Source of the DNA: VXNE01 sp965203615
GTDB taxonomy: Bacteria > Pseudomonadota > Gammaproteobacteria > Pseudomonadales > Azotimanducaceae
DNA: 64,000 bases
Reading direction: 5' to 3'
NCBI GenBank assembly: GCA_965203615.1
Contig: OZ241900.1
Span: forward strand, 1-64,000
The stretch's first letter is position 1. Each line of letters starts with the position of its first letter. Both the position numbers and the translations under genes were made by a program. The notes below the pieces were generated by a model that was not told the origin of the DNA, did no database searches, and saw only the letters and a program-made list of their open reading frames with translations. Shown here in pieces: positions 51,786 through 60,399 of this stretch.

Positions 51786-53705
51786 ATGCGACAAGCCGAG
51801 GGTCTCTCAACAAGCGCGTCCTGGTTGTTTCCTCGGAAGGTGTTGATTGTTGGGGCAGTCACCTTGGCGCAGTCCTCACTGGCGCAAGGGGTGCCAACGG
51901 GCGCATCGCCAGCGCAAGGGTCTCTCGCGGAAGATCGCGATTGGCAGCACGGGGCGACCATGTTCGGCCGCCTCAAGTACTCGTCCGACTTTTCACACTT
52001 TGAATACGCCAACCCGAATGCCCCAAAGGGCGGGACGCTGGTGCTCCGCGGGGTCAACTTCACCAGTTTCACGCCCTTGCTGTTCAAAGGGGTGTACCCG
52101 TTCGAGGCGCTGGCCGCCGGAACGCTTTATGACAGTCTCTTCGTTCGGGCCAACGATGAAATCGGCTCGGTGTACGGCAATCTCGCCGAGCGTATTCGCA
52201 TTGCAGATGACCTGAGCTCCGTTGCGGTCAGAATTCGCGATGGGGCTGTTTGGCACGATGGTGTGCCCGTCACGGCACAGGACGTCAAGTTCACCTTCGA
52301 CCACGTGTTGGCGAACTCGGTGACCGGCTCCCGCACATCCATGCCTGTCGAGTCGGTCGAGATCGTCCGGGAACGCGAGATTCTGTTCCGGCTTCAACAG
52401 GTCACGGGGCTGAACAAGAGCAGTTTTATCGGTCCCATGACCTACTTCCCCATACTGCCGGAACACTACTGGCGGACCCGCGATCTGTCTCAGACCACGT
52501 TGGCACCTCCGCTCGGCAGTGGACCCTACCGCCTCGCCGAGTTTCAGGCGGGTGGTTTCCTATTGTTGGAAAGGGTGCCGGACTACTGGGGACGGGATCT
52601 GCCGGTCAACAAAGGCAGGCACAACTTCGACCGCCTTCGCTTCGACGTGTACCTGGATGCCACCGTCGCCCGGGAAGCGTTTTTGAAGGGGCTGTTGGAC
52701 TTCCGCACCGAGGATGACCCTCATCGATGGCGGACCGGTTACAACATTCCCGCCGTGGACAAGGGTTGGCTGGTGATGCGCCAGCATAACCAACGCACGC
52801 GCTCCGGATTCCAGAGCGCGTTGGCCTTCAATACGCGGCAGGACAAACTGGCTGATGCGCGAGTCCGGGAGGCCTTGGCACTTGCGTTCGATTTCGAGTG
52901 GATCAATCGCGTGATCTACGACGGCTCATATGAACGGGCCTATAGCTTTTTCTCCGATACGATCCTGGCCGCCCGCGATCTGCCCGGTGAGGCGGAGCTT
53001 GCACTGCTGAATCCCTTCCGCAGCGAGCTGCCGGCGCGCCTGTTCTCCGAGCCCTTCGCGTTGCCCAAGACCACCGGCTACGGTTTGCGTCGACAGGATC
53101 TCCTGCGCGCCAAAGCGCTGTTCCAGGAGGCCGGCTGGGAGATTCGGGATGGCGTAATGACCAACGCTTCGGGTGAGGCGTTTGCCCTGGAGTTCTTGAG
53201 CGCCTCGGCCGACGACAAGCGGATACTGCTACCGTATGCCGACCAGCTCGGTCGTCTTGGAATCGCATCCAGAATCCGCCTGGTGGAGGCGGCACAGTAC
53301 ATGAACCGGTTGCGTCGTTTTGCCTACGATGCCCTGCTGGCGGAAGTTCCCTTCGGGTTCCCGAACGTAGACGGAATCTATCGTCACTTTCACTCGAACT
53401 CCGCCAACACGCCCGGTTCAGCCAATGTCACGGGCACCAGCAGTCCGGCGGTAGATGCACTGCTTACCATGGTGCTCAAAGCCGATGACGACCTGGATCA
53501 GTTGACGGCCGCCGCCCGGGCGCTTGATCGCACACTGCTCTGGAGCCACTACATGATTCCCATACTCGGTTGGCAAAAGCCAAATGTCGTGTACTGGAAC
53601 AAGTTCGGCAGACCTGCGATCGAGTCCGAGTATTTGACGAGCTTCCCGGACACCTGGTGGTGGGACGAGAAGCTGGCGTCACGCATTCGATCGGATGGAA
53701 ACTGA
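51786..53705 (+). CDS. Extracellular solute-binding protein family 5, YejA/microcin C-binding-like
   Basis: 639 residues with a signal peptide (cleavage near LAQSSLAQG, about residues 28-35). YejA-like features are HGATMFGRLKYSSDFSHFEYANPNAPKGG, SFTPLLFKGVYPFEALAAGTLYDSL, and the C-terminal YWNKFGRPAIESEYLTSFPDTWWWD. Such receptors bind oligopeptides or peptide-nucleotides. No permease or ATPase gene is next to it; the partner could be the dpp system or one outside the window. It lies on the opposite strand to the pob/lig operon. Confidence 0.82.
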   Translation: MRQAEGLSTSASWLFPRKVLIVGAVTLAQSSLAQGVPTGASPAQGSLAEDRDWQHGATMFGRLKYSSDFSHFEYANPNAPKGGTLVLRGVNFTSFTPLLFKGVYPFEALAAGTLYDSLFVRANDEIGSVYGNLAERIRIADDLSSVAVRIRDGAVWHDGVPVTAQDVKFTFDHVLANSVTGSRTSMPVESVEIVREREILFRLQQVTGLNKSSFIGPMTYFPILPEHYWRTRDLSQTTLAPPLGSGPYRLAEFQAGGFLLLERVPDYWGRDLPVNKGRHNFDRLRFDVYLDATVAREAFLKGLLDFRTEDDPHRWRTGYNIPAVDKGWLVMRQHNQRTRSGFQSALAFNTRQDKLADARVREALALAFDFEWINRVIYDGSYERAYSFFSDTILAARDLPGEAELALLNPFRSELPARLFSEPFALPKTTGYGLRRQDLLRAKALFQEAGWEIRDGVMTNASGEAFALEFLSASADDKRILLPYADQLGRLGIASRIRLVEAAQYMNRLRRFAYDALLAEVPFGFPNVDGIYRHFHSNSANTPGSANVTGTSSPAVDALLTMVLKADDDLDQLTAAARALDRTLLWSHYMIPILGWQKPNVVYWNKFGRPAIESEYLTSFPDTWWWDEKLASRIRSDGN

Positions 53706-53787
53706 CAAAGTGCATGCAGGCGCATTTGTCGGCGATCGGTTGAAGCCAGTTGCCGTCTTGTGAGATCCCGTTGGACATGGAGCATTT

Positions 53788-54663
53788 ATGAAAGTCGCGA
53801 CAGAACAGTTTGAGTCAGAACTTGTACCGAACCCCGCGCAATACGATGTGCTGTTGCCGCCAGGCTACGCTGAAAGCGACAAGACTTACCCGCTGTTTTA
53901 TTGGTTGCACGGCGGCGGCGGTCCTGAGATGCCCGCAAATTTTCTGGGCCTGATGAAACCGCGACTTGCCTCCATGTGGGCGGATGGCAGTTTGTCCGAG
54001 ATGGTCGTGGTCACACCGCATTGCGGCGTGTTCCCCAACAACTACCTGGACTTTCCGGACGGTTCCCGCCACTGGGAGACCTATATTGCGAGGGAGCTGC
54101 TGAATCACCTTCGTTCAAAATATCGCATCGCACGGGAAAGAAGCGGCACGTTCATCGGCGGCATATCCATGGGAGGCCTGGGCAGCCTGACCATAGGACT
54201 GAAACACCTGGATACCTTTGCCGCGATCATCGCTTTTGAACCGCAGATCTCCGGCACTTTCGAAAAACCGGCCGGCTACCCTGAGTTCTACACCCAGGAA
54301 TTCCACGACAAAAATCAGCCCGCCAATATTGTCCGGGACAATCCAGACCCGATCAGGGACTCATGCGTGCAGATCTACTTCGAATGCGGATCGAAAGACG
54401 AGCTTGGTTTCTTCAAGGGCACCAACCTCCTGCACAACACGTTGCTCGCGAACAATGTCCATCACGAGTACAAGTACGTTTGCGGCGCCGGTCATCTGGA
54501 CGAATCTTTCGACTGGCGGATACCTGACGGCCTGGCGTTTCTGGAACGAGTCATCAATCCACCACCGAAAAGTGCACCACCCGTCCGGAATCATGAAGAT
54601 GCCCGGCGAATGGCGGAAGACATGGAAGCCTTCCTGAAGTCGCACTGGGACTCAATACTGTAG
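53788..54663 (+). CDS. Alpha/beta-hydrolase esterase, esterase D-like
   Basis: 291 residues. The oxyanion region is LFYWLHGGGGPEM, the nucleophile elbow GISMGGLGS (about residues 126-134), and the likely catalytic His is in GAGHLDESFDW near 236. The fold resembles putative tributyrin/S-formylglutathione-type esterases. No signal peptide, so cytoplasmic. A GGAG site precedes the ATG by seven bases. Follows the binding protein by 82 bp; a joint role in degrading an imported ester or peptide is conjecture. Confidence 0.78.
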   Translation: MKVATEQFESELVPNPAQYDVLLPPGYAESDKTYPLFYWLHGGGGPEMPANFLGLMKPRLASMWADGSLSEMVVVTPHCGVFPNNYLDFPDGSRHWETYIARELLNHLRSKYRIARERSGTFIGGISMGGLGSLTIGLKHLDTFAAIIAFEPQISGTFEKPAGYPEFYTQEFHDKNQPANIVRDNPDPIRDSCVQIYFECGSKDELGFFKGTNLLHNTLLANNVHHEYKYVCGAGHLDESFDWRIPDGLAFLERVINPPPKSAPPVRNHEDARRMAEDMEAFLKSHWDSIL

Positions 54664-54932
54664 TGGCCGGCCGCTGCCAGGCTCAACCGTCCGCGGCGTC
54701 GCAACTCCCGCTCAATCGAGCGGTTCCATATGTGTCTGAGCTAGAACACGCGATGACCGACTGTAGCCAAGGGGCATCGAACAACCGGTTTCAGATGATC
54801 AGGCGCCCGCTCTTGCCGTGGCCAACTCCGCTTCCCGGCACGCGGCGCGCCTTATGCATATGACCAGACAGTATTATTTTTGTGCGGCGGCCGCTGCTAC
54901 TCTTTATTCCGTTTGATTGTAACAATCACGAA
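54664..54932. other. Intergenic region before cysH
   Basis: About 270 bp; nothing coding recognised. The last 80 bp become AT-rich (TATTATTTTTGTGC, TTTATTCCGTTTGATTGTAAC), the probable cysH promoter zone, where CysB (encoded just downstream) would be expected to act. Confidence 0.4.
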
Positions 54933-55688
54933 ATGACTGAATCTAATACACTAACGCAATCGCCCGTTCTTTCCGACCCGGCGCAGGACACGGCGACGAA
55001 GTTGCTCGAGGATGCCTTCGCGCGCTTTGACCGGATCGCCATATCGTTCAGCGGCGCCGAGGACGTCATCCTGATCGACATGGCCTGTTCGATCCTGGAC
55101 AAGAGTGTTCCGGTCTTCACCCTGGATACCGGGCGCCTGCACCCGGAAACCTACCGATTCATGGAGACGGTTCGAGAACGCTACGGCATTGACATCGATG
55201 TTCGATTCCCGAACGCCGCGCAGGTGGGAGAACTCGTGCGGAACAAGGGGCTGTTCAGCTTCTATCGCGACGGACACCGGGAATGCTGCGGCATACGCAA
55301 GATACAGCCGCTGCGCGAGAAACTCTCAAGCCTCGACGCGTGGGTCACCGGCCAGCGCCGCGACCAGGGCGTGACCCGCGCCACCCTTCCAGCCGAACAG
55401 GTCGATACGGTGTTCTCCACGCCCGAGCGAACTCTCGTGAAGTTCAATCCCCTTGCCGAGTGGACTACGGAGGATGTCTGGTCATACATCCGCGAACACG
55501 ATGTGCCGCACAATCCGCTCCACGACCAGGGGATGCCAAGTATCGGATGCGAGCCGTGCACGCGCGCCATCGGGCCGAACGATAGCGAACGCGATGGGCG
55601 CTGGTGGTGGGAAAACGCCGACAAAAAGGAATGCGGTCTGCATGCCCAAAACGTCATACCCGTGAAGCCGGTCACGTTCGTGACCTGA
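54933..55688 (+). CDS. cysH: Assimilatory adenylylsulfate (APS) reductase
   Basis: 251 residues. Reduces activated sulfate to sulfite. The PP-loop-like ISFSGAEDVILIDMA is near residues 35-49, and the catalytic cysteine is in KKECGLH near the C-terminus. Two cysteine pairs, ECCGIRK and SIGCEPC, mark the [4Fe-4S]-containing APS-type enzyme as in Pseudomonas and plants, not the PAPS-type of E. coli. ATG 54933 is preferred over an earlier Met at 54882. Confidence 0.9.
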   Translation: MTESNTLTQSPVLSDPAQDTATKLLEDAFARFDRIAISFSGAEDVILIDMACSILDKSVPVFTLDTGRLHPETYRFMETVRERYGIDIDVRFPNAAQVGELVRNKGLFSFYRDGHRECCGIRKIQPLREKLSSLDAWVTGQRRDQGVTRATLPAEQVDTVFSTPERTLVKFNPLAEWTTEDVWSYIREHDVPHNPLHDQGMPSIGCEPCTRAIGPNDSERDGRWWWENADKKECGLHAQNVIPVKPVTFVT

Positions 55689-55714
55689 GGGCATCACGTT
55701 CGCCGACGCCATCC

Positions 55715-56689
55715 TCAGCGGATGGGCAGTTCGATATCCTCGAAAAGCTCCTCCCGGCGCGCCGGATTGCTTGTGGCAAGCGCGGCCGTCACCAGGTCGT
55801 CCGTCAAGTGGCTGGCGAACAGGCGCACGAAATCCAGCATGAATCGGCGCATGAACGTCCCCTTGCGACAACCGATGTAGGTAACGCTGGATCTGAACAG
55901 GTGGCTTGCGTCGATTGCCGTGAGATCACTGTCCTGCACCGGATCGTAGGCCATCGTCGCAATGATGCCGATGCCGAGCCCCATGCGAACGTAGGTCTTG
56001 ATCACGTCCGTGTCGGTCGCCGTGAAGACGATGTTCGGCTTCAGTCCGGCTGCGGCGAATGCCTCGTCGAGGCGCGAGTGGCCGGTGAACCCGAAGACAT
56101 AGGTCACCAGGGGTTGTTCCGCCACATCCTGCAGCTCGATGCGCGACTTTGTCGCCAATGGATGGCCGTTGGGGACCACGACGGTACGCGTCCAGCGGTA
56201 GCAGGGCATCATGATCAGCTTGTTGAAGTGTTCCATGCCTTCGGTGGCGATCGCGAATTCGACCTCGCCGTTTTCCGCAAGCCTCGCGATCTGCTCCGGC
56301 GCGCCCTGGTTCATGTGCAACACCACTTCCGGGTACTCAGCCCGAAACGCCCTTATCACCGCCGGCAAGGCATATCTTGCCTGCGTGTGCGTTGTCGCGA
56401 TGGAGAGGTTCCCCCGACGCTCGTTGCTGTATTCCTCGGCGACGCGCCGGATGTTCTCGACCTCGTAGAGGATATCGCGCGCCATGTCGACGATGACTTC
56501 CCCCGCCGCCGTCACGTGGGTAAGGCGTTTGCCGCTGCGGGCAAAGATCTGAACACCGAGTTCGTCCTCGAGCATCCGGACCTGCTTGCTGATGCCCGGT
56601 TGCGAGGTGAAAAGGTATTCCGCTGTCCGGGACACGTTCAGGTTGTGGTTTGCGATTTCCCAAACGTATCGCAGTTGTTGAAGTTTCAC
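55715..56689 (-). CDS. cysB: LysR-type regulator CysB
   Basis: 324 residues, the exact CysB length. The N-terminal winged helix-turn-helix is MKLQQLRYVWEIANHNLNVSRTAEYLFTSQPGISKQVRML, and the acetylserine-binding domain contains TTHTQARYALPAVI and GHPLATKSRIELQDVAEQPLVTYVFGFTGHSRLD. It activates cys genes on sulfur limitation. It is convergent with cysH, its likely target. GTG 56689 gives the standard N-terminus. Confidence 0.92.
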   Translation of the reverse strand: MKLQQLRYVWEIANHNLNVSRTAEYLFTSQPGISKQVRMLEDELGVQIFARSGKRLTHVTAAGEVIVDMARDILYEVENIRRVAEEYSNERRGNLSIATTHTQARYALPAVIRAFRAEYPEVVLHMNQGAPEQIARLAENGEVEFAIATEGMEHFNKLIMMPCYRWTRTVVVPNGHPLATKSRIELQDVAEQPLVTYVFGFTGHSRLDEAFAAAGLKPNIVFTATDTDVIKTYVRMGLGIGIIATMAYDPVQDSDLTAIDASHLFRSSVTYIGCRKGTFMRRFMLDFVRLFASHLTDDLVTAALATSNPARREELFEDIELPIR

Positions 56690-56782
56690 TATTCCGTTAT
56701 AACGCGAGCGACTTATAGTTTCAACAATACGCTGATTGCGGCATATGAAACAAAACGCCAACGCCATGCGGCCAACGGCGTT

Positions 56783-57679
56783 CTATCCCCTGTCTTTCAT
56801 CACACCGTGTGGGACGTGTCCTGTGGTCAGGTGCCCGCGCGCATGCTCAACGACACGCGCCTGATCATCGAAGAACACGTCGGCCCCGAACGCTCTCAGG
56901 AACTCCGTCTTGCTGCGGCCACCCAGGAAAAGGCATTCGTCCAGGCGAATGTCCCAGGCGCGCAGGGTCTTGATGACCCGTTCGTGCGCCGGCGCGCCCC
57001 GGGCCGTCACGAGCGCCGTGCGAATCGGGCAGTTGTCGAGGGGGAACTCGCGCTGCAACGCGTGGAGCCCTGCGAGAAACGGCTTGAACGGTCCACCCTC
57101 CAAGGGTTCATCCGCCGCCGCAGCCTCGCTGGCGGTGAAAGCGTCCAGCCCCGAGGATTGGAAAACGCGCTCCGCCTGGTCCGAAAAAACGACCCCGTCG
57201 CCGTCGAACGCGATCCTGAGTTCTCTCGGCTCGCGGTCCGACCAGGCCGTTCCGAAGATGGTCGCCGCGGCAACGCCGCTTTCCAGGGCCTGTGCGACGT
57301 CCCCGGCAACGGTCGACAGGAAAAGGTCGCAGTCGAATGCGCGCACATACCGGTAGGGATCTGCCCCGCCACCGAACGCCGCCCTTTGAATATCGAGCCC
57401 ATGGGCGCGAATGGAATTGAAGATCCTCAGGCCGGTATCCGCCGAGTTGCGTGACAGGAGTATTACATCTACTTTATTTTTACCGAGTATTTTATTGATA
57501 TTTATTAGTTTTTTGACCAGCGGAAAGGCGTCACCAGGCTCGAGCACCTCGTCCTCATGCTCGATCTGGTACTTGCGATAGGCTTCGAGCCCCCGCTCCT
57601 CGAAGACACGATTGCTTTCGTCGAGATCAAATAGCGCCCTCGACGAAATCGCTACCGTGAGTGAGTGTTCTCTTGGCAT
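56783..57679 (-). CDS. Cytosolic 5'-nucleotidase family protein
   Basis: 298 residues matching the bacterial/eukaryotic 5'-nucleotidase family (PF06189): AISSRALFDLDESNRVFEERGLEAY, VILLSRNSADTGLRIFNSIRAHGLDIQRAAFGGG and LRIAFDGDGVVFSDQAERVF, the latter with the acid-catalyst aspartates. It would hydrolyse nucleoside monophosphates. The stretch coding VKKLININKILGKNKVDV (about 57460-57510) is far more AT-rich than the rest of the gene. Confidence 0.85.
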   Translation of the reverse strand: MPREHSLTVAISSRALFDLDESNRVFEERGLEAYRKYQIEHEDEVLEPGDAFPLVKKLININKILGKNKVDVILLSRNSADTGLRIFNSIRAHGLDIQRAAFGGGADPYRYVRAFDCDLFLSTVAGDVAQALESGVAAATIFGTAWSDREPRELRIAFDGDGVVFSDQAERVFQSSGLDAFTASEAAAADEPLEGGPFKPFLAGLHALQREFPLDNCPIRTALVTARGAPAHERVIKTLRAWDIRLDECLFLGGRSKTEFLRAFGADVFFDDQARVVEHARGHLTTGHVPHGVMKDRG

Positions 57680-57830
57680 GGTCTACGGAAGCCTGCCGTG
57701 ATCGGCACCGCTACCGTCAGTTCGCCTGGGACGAGGCTGGCACACAATCGGGGCGCCCCGATGCGGTCTGCTGCGGATCGAGCGCACGCAATAGGGCGCA
57801 CGCGCGCGTGAAGCGCGGCTCAAGAGGAGT

Positions 57831-58040
57831 TCAGGCGTCGAGATCGGGAATGAGGCCGCTCTGAAGACGACTGATCATGTCCTTCAGGCGAAGTTTCCTC
57901 TTCTTCAGTCGCTGGATCCGCATGAGATCGTGATGGCCCGTCTCGATCAGATAGCGAATGACTTCGTCCAGGTCCCGATGCTCGACCTTGAGCTCCTCAA
58001 GCCACTTCACTGTATCGGCTTCTTCCAAATTCGTTTCCAT
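57831..58040 (-). CDS. YdcH/DUF465-family small protein
   Basis: 69 residues, entirely helical and charged: LKVEHRDLDEVIRYL and MRIQRLKKRKLRLKDMISRL, the two-helix pattern of DUF465 (YdcH). Function unknown in the family. Met at 58040 is chosen because it gives the family length; a longer frame continues upstream into the neighbouring promoter. Confidence 0.75.
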   Translation of the reverse strand: METNLEEADTVKWLEELKVEHRDLDEVIRYLIETGHHDLMRIQRLKKRKLRLKDMISRLQSGLIPDLDA

Positions 58041-58103
58041 GAGCAACCTGTCATTGGCATGATAGGGATGTTGATGGCCGCTGTCCTGTGTTGATGATGA
58101 AAG

Positions 58104-58787
58104 ATGAACAAACTTCCATCTTCTAGGCGCGCGATCGACCAGTTCCTCGCCTCGGTGTCGGCCACGAAGCTCCCGGCCGAGGGTGTCTCGCAACGCCTGA
58201 TATTCGCCATGGACGCGACGGCGAGCAGGTCACCGACTTGGGATCTCGCCTGCTCATTGCATGCGGAACTGTTCGGCGCCGTGCGCGATGTCGGCAACAT
58301 CCTCGTTCAACTCGTCTACTTCCGGGGACATGACGATTTCCAGGCATCCTCCTGGAATTCCACACCGGACGCGCTGCTCAATACGATGCTGGGCGTGCGC
58401 TGCCTGGGTGGCAGAACACAGATCCTTCGAGTCGTCGAGCACGCCCGCCGGGAATGCGCATCACATCCGATCAGGGCGCTGGTGCTCGTCGGCGACTGTT
58501 TCGAAGAAAACCCGACGGAAGTGGTGTCGGCCGCGGGACAGCTCGCTGTATACGGTGTGCCGATGTTCGTGTTCCAGGAAGGGCACGACCCGTACGCCGG
58601 GAAAGCGTTTTCGGAACTTGCGCAAATCACCCGGGGGGCACACGTGCCGTTTCGGGCGGGAAGCGCGCAGGAGCTAAGGGAACTGCTGCGGGCCGTGGCC
58701 GCTTACGCCGCTCGCGGCCGCTCCGGGCTGGAAGCCGCTTTGAACAACCCGATGGCGCACAGACTCCTGACCCAGATCGACCGATGA
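58104..58787 (+). CDS. VWA-like domain protein
   Basis: 227 residues. RLIFAMDATASRSPTWDLAC (about 31-50) looks like the metal-ion-dependent adhesion site of a von Willebrand A fold (DxTxS instead of DxSxS), followed by IRALVLVGDCFEENP and FQEGHDPYAGKAFSELAQITRG, both VWA-like. No signal peptide. Its stop overlaps the ATG of the J-domain gene, implying a shared function. The exact role is unknown. Confidence 0.65.
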   Translation: MNKLPSSRRAIDQFLASVSATKLPAEGVSQRLIFAMDATASRSPTWDLACSLHAELFGAVRDVGNILVQLVYFRGHDDFQASSWNSTPDALLNTMLGVRCLGGRTQILRVVEHARRECASHPIRALVLVGDCFEENPTEVVSAAGQLAVYGVPMFVFQEGHDPYAGKAFSELAQITRGAHVPFRAGSAQELRELLRAVAAYAARGRSGLEAALNNPMAHRLLTQIDR

Positions 58788-59536
58788 TCGTTGCGATAGC
58801 CGGCATCATGGCGGCTGTTGGATTCTTCCTGCTCGTGCGCCTCCTGTGGCTCAAGGCCCAACCCAAGGGCCATGTTGCGCTCCTGACGGCCGCCAGCATC
58901 GCGCTCGTGGTGGGTCTCGCCCTGCTGGCGGCGACCGGACGCCTGCACTGGCTGGTCGCCCTGGGCGCAGCCGTCTTCCCATTTCTTCGCCGGCTGCTGT
59001 CGATCGTGCCGTGGTGGCAGATGTTGCGCGGTATCGGACCCATGGCGGGCCAGGCGTTCCCGGGCGCGGGGGGTTCCGGCGGCGGTAGCGCGCCGGAACA
59101 TTCCGAAGTACGGACGGGCGACCTCAGGATGACCCTGCATCACGCCTCCGGCGAAATGGACGGCGAAGTGCTGGCCGGCCAGTTCCGGGGCCGCCGACTA
59201 TCCGAAATGGAACTTGACGACTTGACCGCGTTGCGCGCAGGCCTCAATGACGGCCAGTCGGCACCGCTCCTCGACACGTACATGGAACGGCGTTTCGGAA
59301 GACGGCAGGACGGGGCGGAACAGGAGCGCGATCGGTCGGCAGGCGCCTCCGGACCGGATGGACCCATGACCGAATCCCGCGCGCTGGAAATCCTGGGGCT
59401 GGCGCCCGGCGCCACCGAGGAGGAAATCGTCGACGCCCATCGCCGGCTCATGCAGAGACTGCATCCCGACAGGGGTGGATCCACCTACCTTGCGGCCACG
59501 TTGAACGAAGCCAAGCGCGTCCTGTTGAATCGATAG
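58784..59536 (+). CDS. Membrane-anchored J-domain (DnaJ-like) protein
   Basis: 250 residues. Two or three N-terminal helices (about 2-20, 32-52 and 55-70), a Gly-rich linker, and a C-terminal J domain (about 197-250: ALEILGLAPGATEEEIVDAHRRLMQRLHPDRGG) with the HPD tripeptide needed to stimulate Hsp70. Probably recruits DnaK to the inner membrane. Similar membrane J-proteins occur widely in proteobacteria. Overlaps the VWA-like gene by four bases. Confidence 0.82.
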   Translation: MIVAIAGIMAAVGFFLLVRLLWLKAQPKGHVALLTAASIALVVGLALLAATGRLHWLVALGAAVFPFLRRLLSIVPWWQMLRGIGPMAGQAFPGAGGSGGGSAPEHSEVRTGDLRMTLHHASGEMDGEVLAGQFRGRRLSEMELDDLTALRAGLNDGQSAPLLDTYMERRFGRRQDGAEQERDRSAGASGPDGPMTESRALEILGLAPGATEEEIVDAHRRLMQRLHPDRGGSTYLAATLNEAKRVLLNR

Positions 59537-59553
59537 CCGAGCAGTTCCCGGGA

Positions 59554-59949
59554 TCAGGGTGCCATCAGGCCCGCAGCTTCCTTTTCCAGCGCCACGAGGC
59601 GCTTGACCCAGTTGTGCAGCAGGAGGAAGTCGGCGCTATCGAAACCGAAGGTCTCGCTCAGATCCTTCAGCAGACACTCTTCCTCGACCTCGAAAGCGCC
59701 GTCCACGTAGCTCAGGCGCAACAGGTTCAGCATGGCGATCGTTTGCGCGCGCCGCGTCGGGAAGATGTCACCAATGCCGTCCAGTTCCAGGTAGTCCGCC
59801 TCGGTCGCCGGATTCAACGCCATCTCGCGTTTGAACTCGTCCAGCATGGACTCCTCGTTGGGGTCGAGAAGCCCGTCGGAGACGACGACATTGTGGGCAA
59901 GGCCAAGCAACGCCCTGCGCTGTTCATCGGTGAGCGAGGAGAGCCACAT
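59554..59949 (-). CDS. TerB-like (tellurite resistance protein B family) helical protein
   Basis: 131 residues, all helical. ALLGLAHNVVVSDGLLDPNEESMLDEFKREM and LLRLSYVDGAFEVEEECLLKDLSETFGF are the two acidic (DG...E) repeats typical of TerB-like folds, which bind metal ions. Tellurite resistance itself is not implied. Convergent with the J-domain gene, whose neighbours often include TerB-like proteins. Confidence 0.65.
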   Translation of the reverse strand: MWLSSLTDEQRRALLGLAHNVVVSDGLLDPNEESMLDEFKREMALNPATEADYLELDGIGDIFPTRRAQTIAMLNLLRLSYVDGAFEVEEECLLKDLSETFGFDSADFLLLHNWVKRLVALEKEAAGLMAP

Positions 59950-59979
59950 CGTCGATATGCGAGGGTGTCAGGCCACCCT

Positions 59980-60156
59980 TCATCCCGTCGCCTGTCCAGC
60001 CTGCTGCGCTTCGGGAGGTTCGACAGGCGGGTCGTCTTCCGGCGTAACGGTCGCGATGAAGCTCGCCACCATGATGACCACCGCCAGCCATCCCCACAGG
60101 AGAAAGAGCTTCATCACCCACGGCTGGCCGCGAAAATCATCGAGCAGTTGGCGCAT
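59980..60156 (-). CDS. Small single-helix membrane protein, unknown
   Basis: 58 residues: an amphipathic start (MRQLLDDFRGQPWVMK), one membrane helix (about 17-39, LFLLWGWLAVVIMVASFIATV) and an acidic Pro-rich tail. Ends 30 bp before the TerB-like start on the same strand. The start is set at the Met just before the helix; upstream codons lie in repeat-rich intergenic DNA. No family recognised. Confidence 0.55.
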   Translation of the reverse strand: MRQLLDDFRGQPWVMKLFLLWGWLAVVIMVASFIATVTPEDDPPVEPPEAQQAGQATG

Positions 60157-60287
60157 TGACGTCCCGCCACGGCAAAAACGGCAGAATATCACAGCGACCC
60201 ACCGACAGGCTTCCGCCGGGCCGCAAACGATGTAGTCCTTTTCCCCGCCAGGTTGAAACCGGCACACGCGCGAGCGTTTAATCACTA

Positions 60288-60336
60288 CTTCCACGGAACA
60301 AACGTGTCCGGGGAGCGCGAGGGGGAACCCCTCGCA
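60288..60336. repeat. Dispersed palindromic repeat copy upstream of the beta-barrel gene
   Basis: The 26-nt block CTTCCACGGAACAAACGTGT plus CCGGGG (60288-60313) matches 40377-40402 except for one base. It runs straight into AGCGCGAGGGGGAACCCCTC (60314-60333), the reverse-complement of the moaE repeat core with the perfect palindrome at 60317-60335. Read forward it would encode GEREGEPLA, the same peptide as in MoaE, but here it is upstream of the proposed gene start. Confidence 0.85.
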
Positions 60337-60399
60337 ATCGAAAAGCCGATGCCGAAGGCTGCGGCTGTGGGACACTCCCTTCTTTCGAGCAGGCCAACG

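Noticed and set aside
59554..59949. Tellurite resistance locus
   Set aside because: Only one TerB-like protein is present, without terZACDE; the fold alone does not imply resistance.
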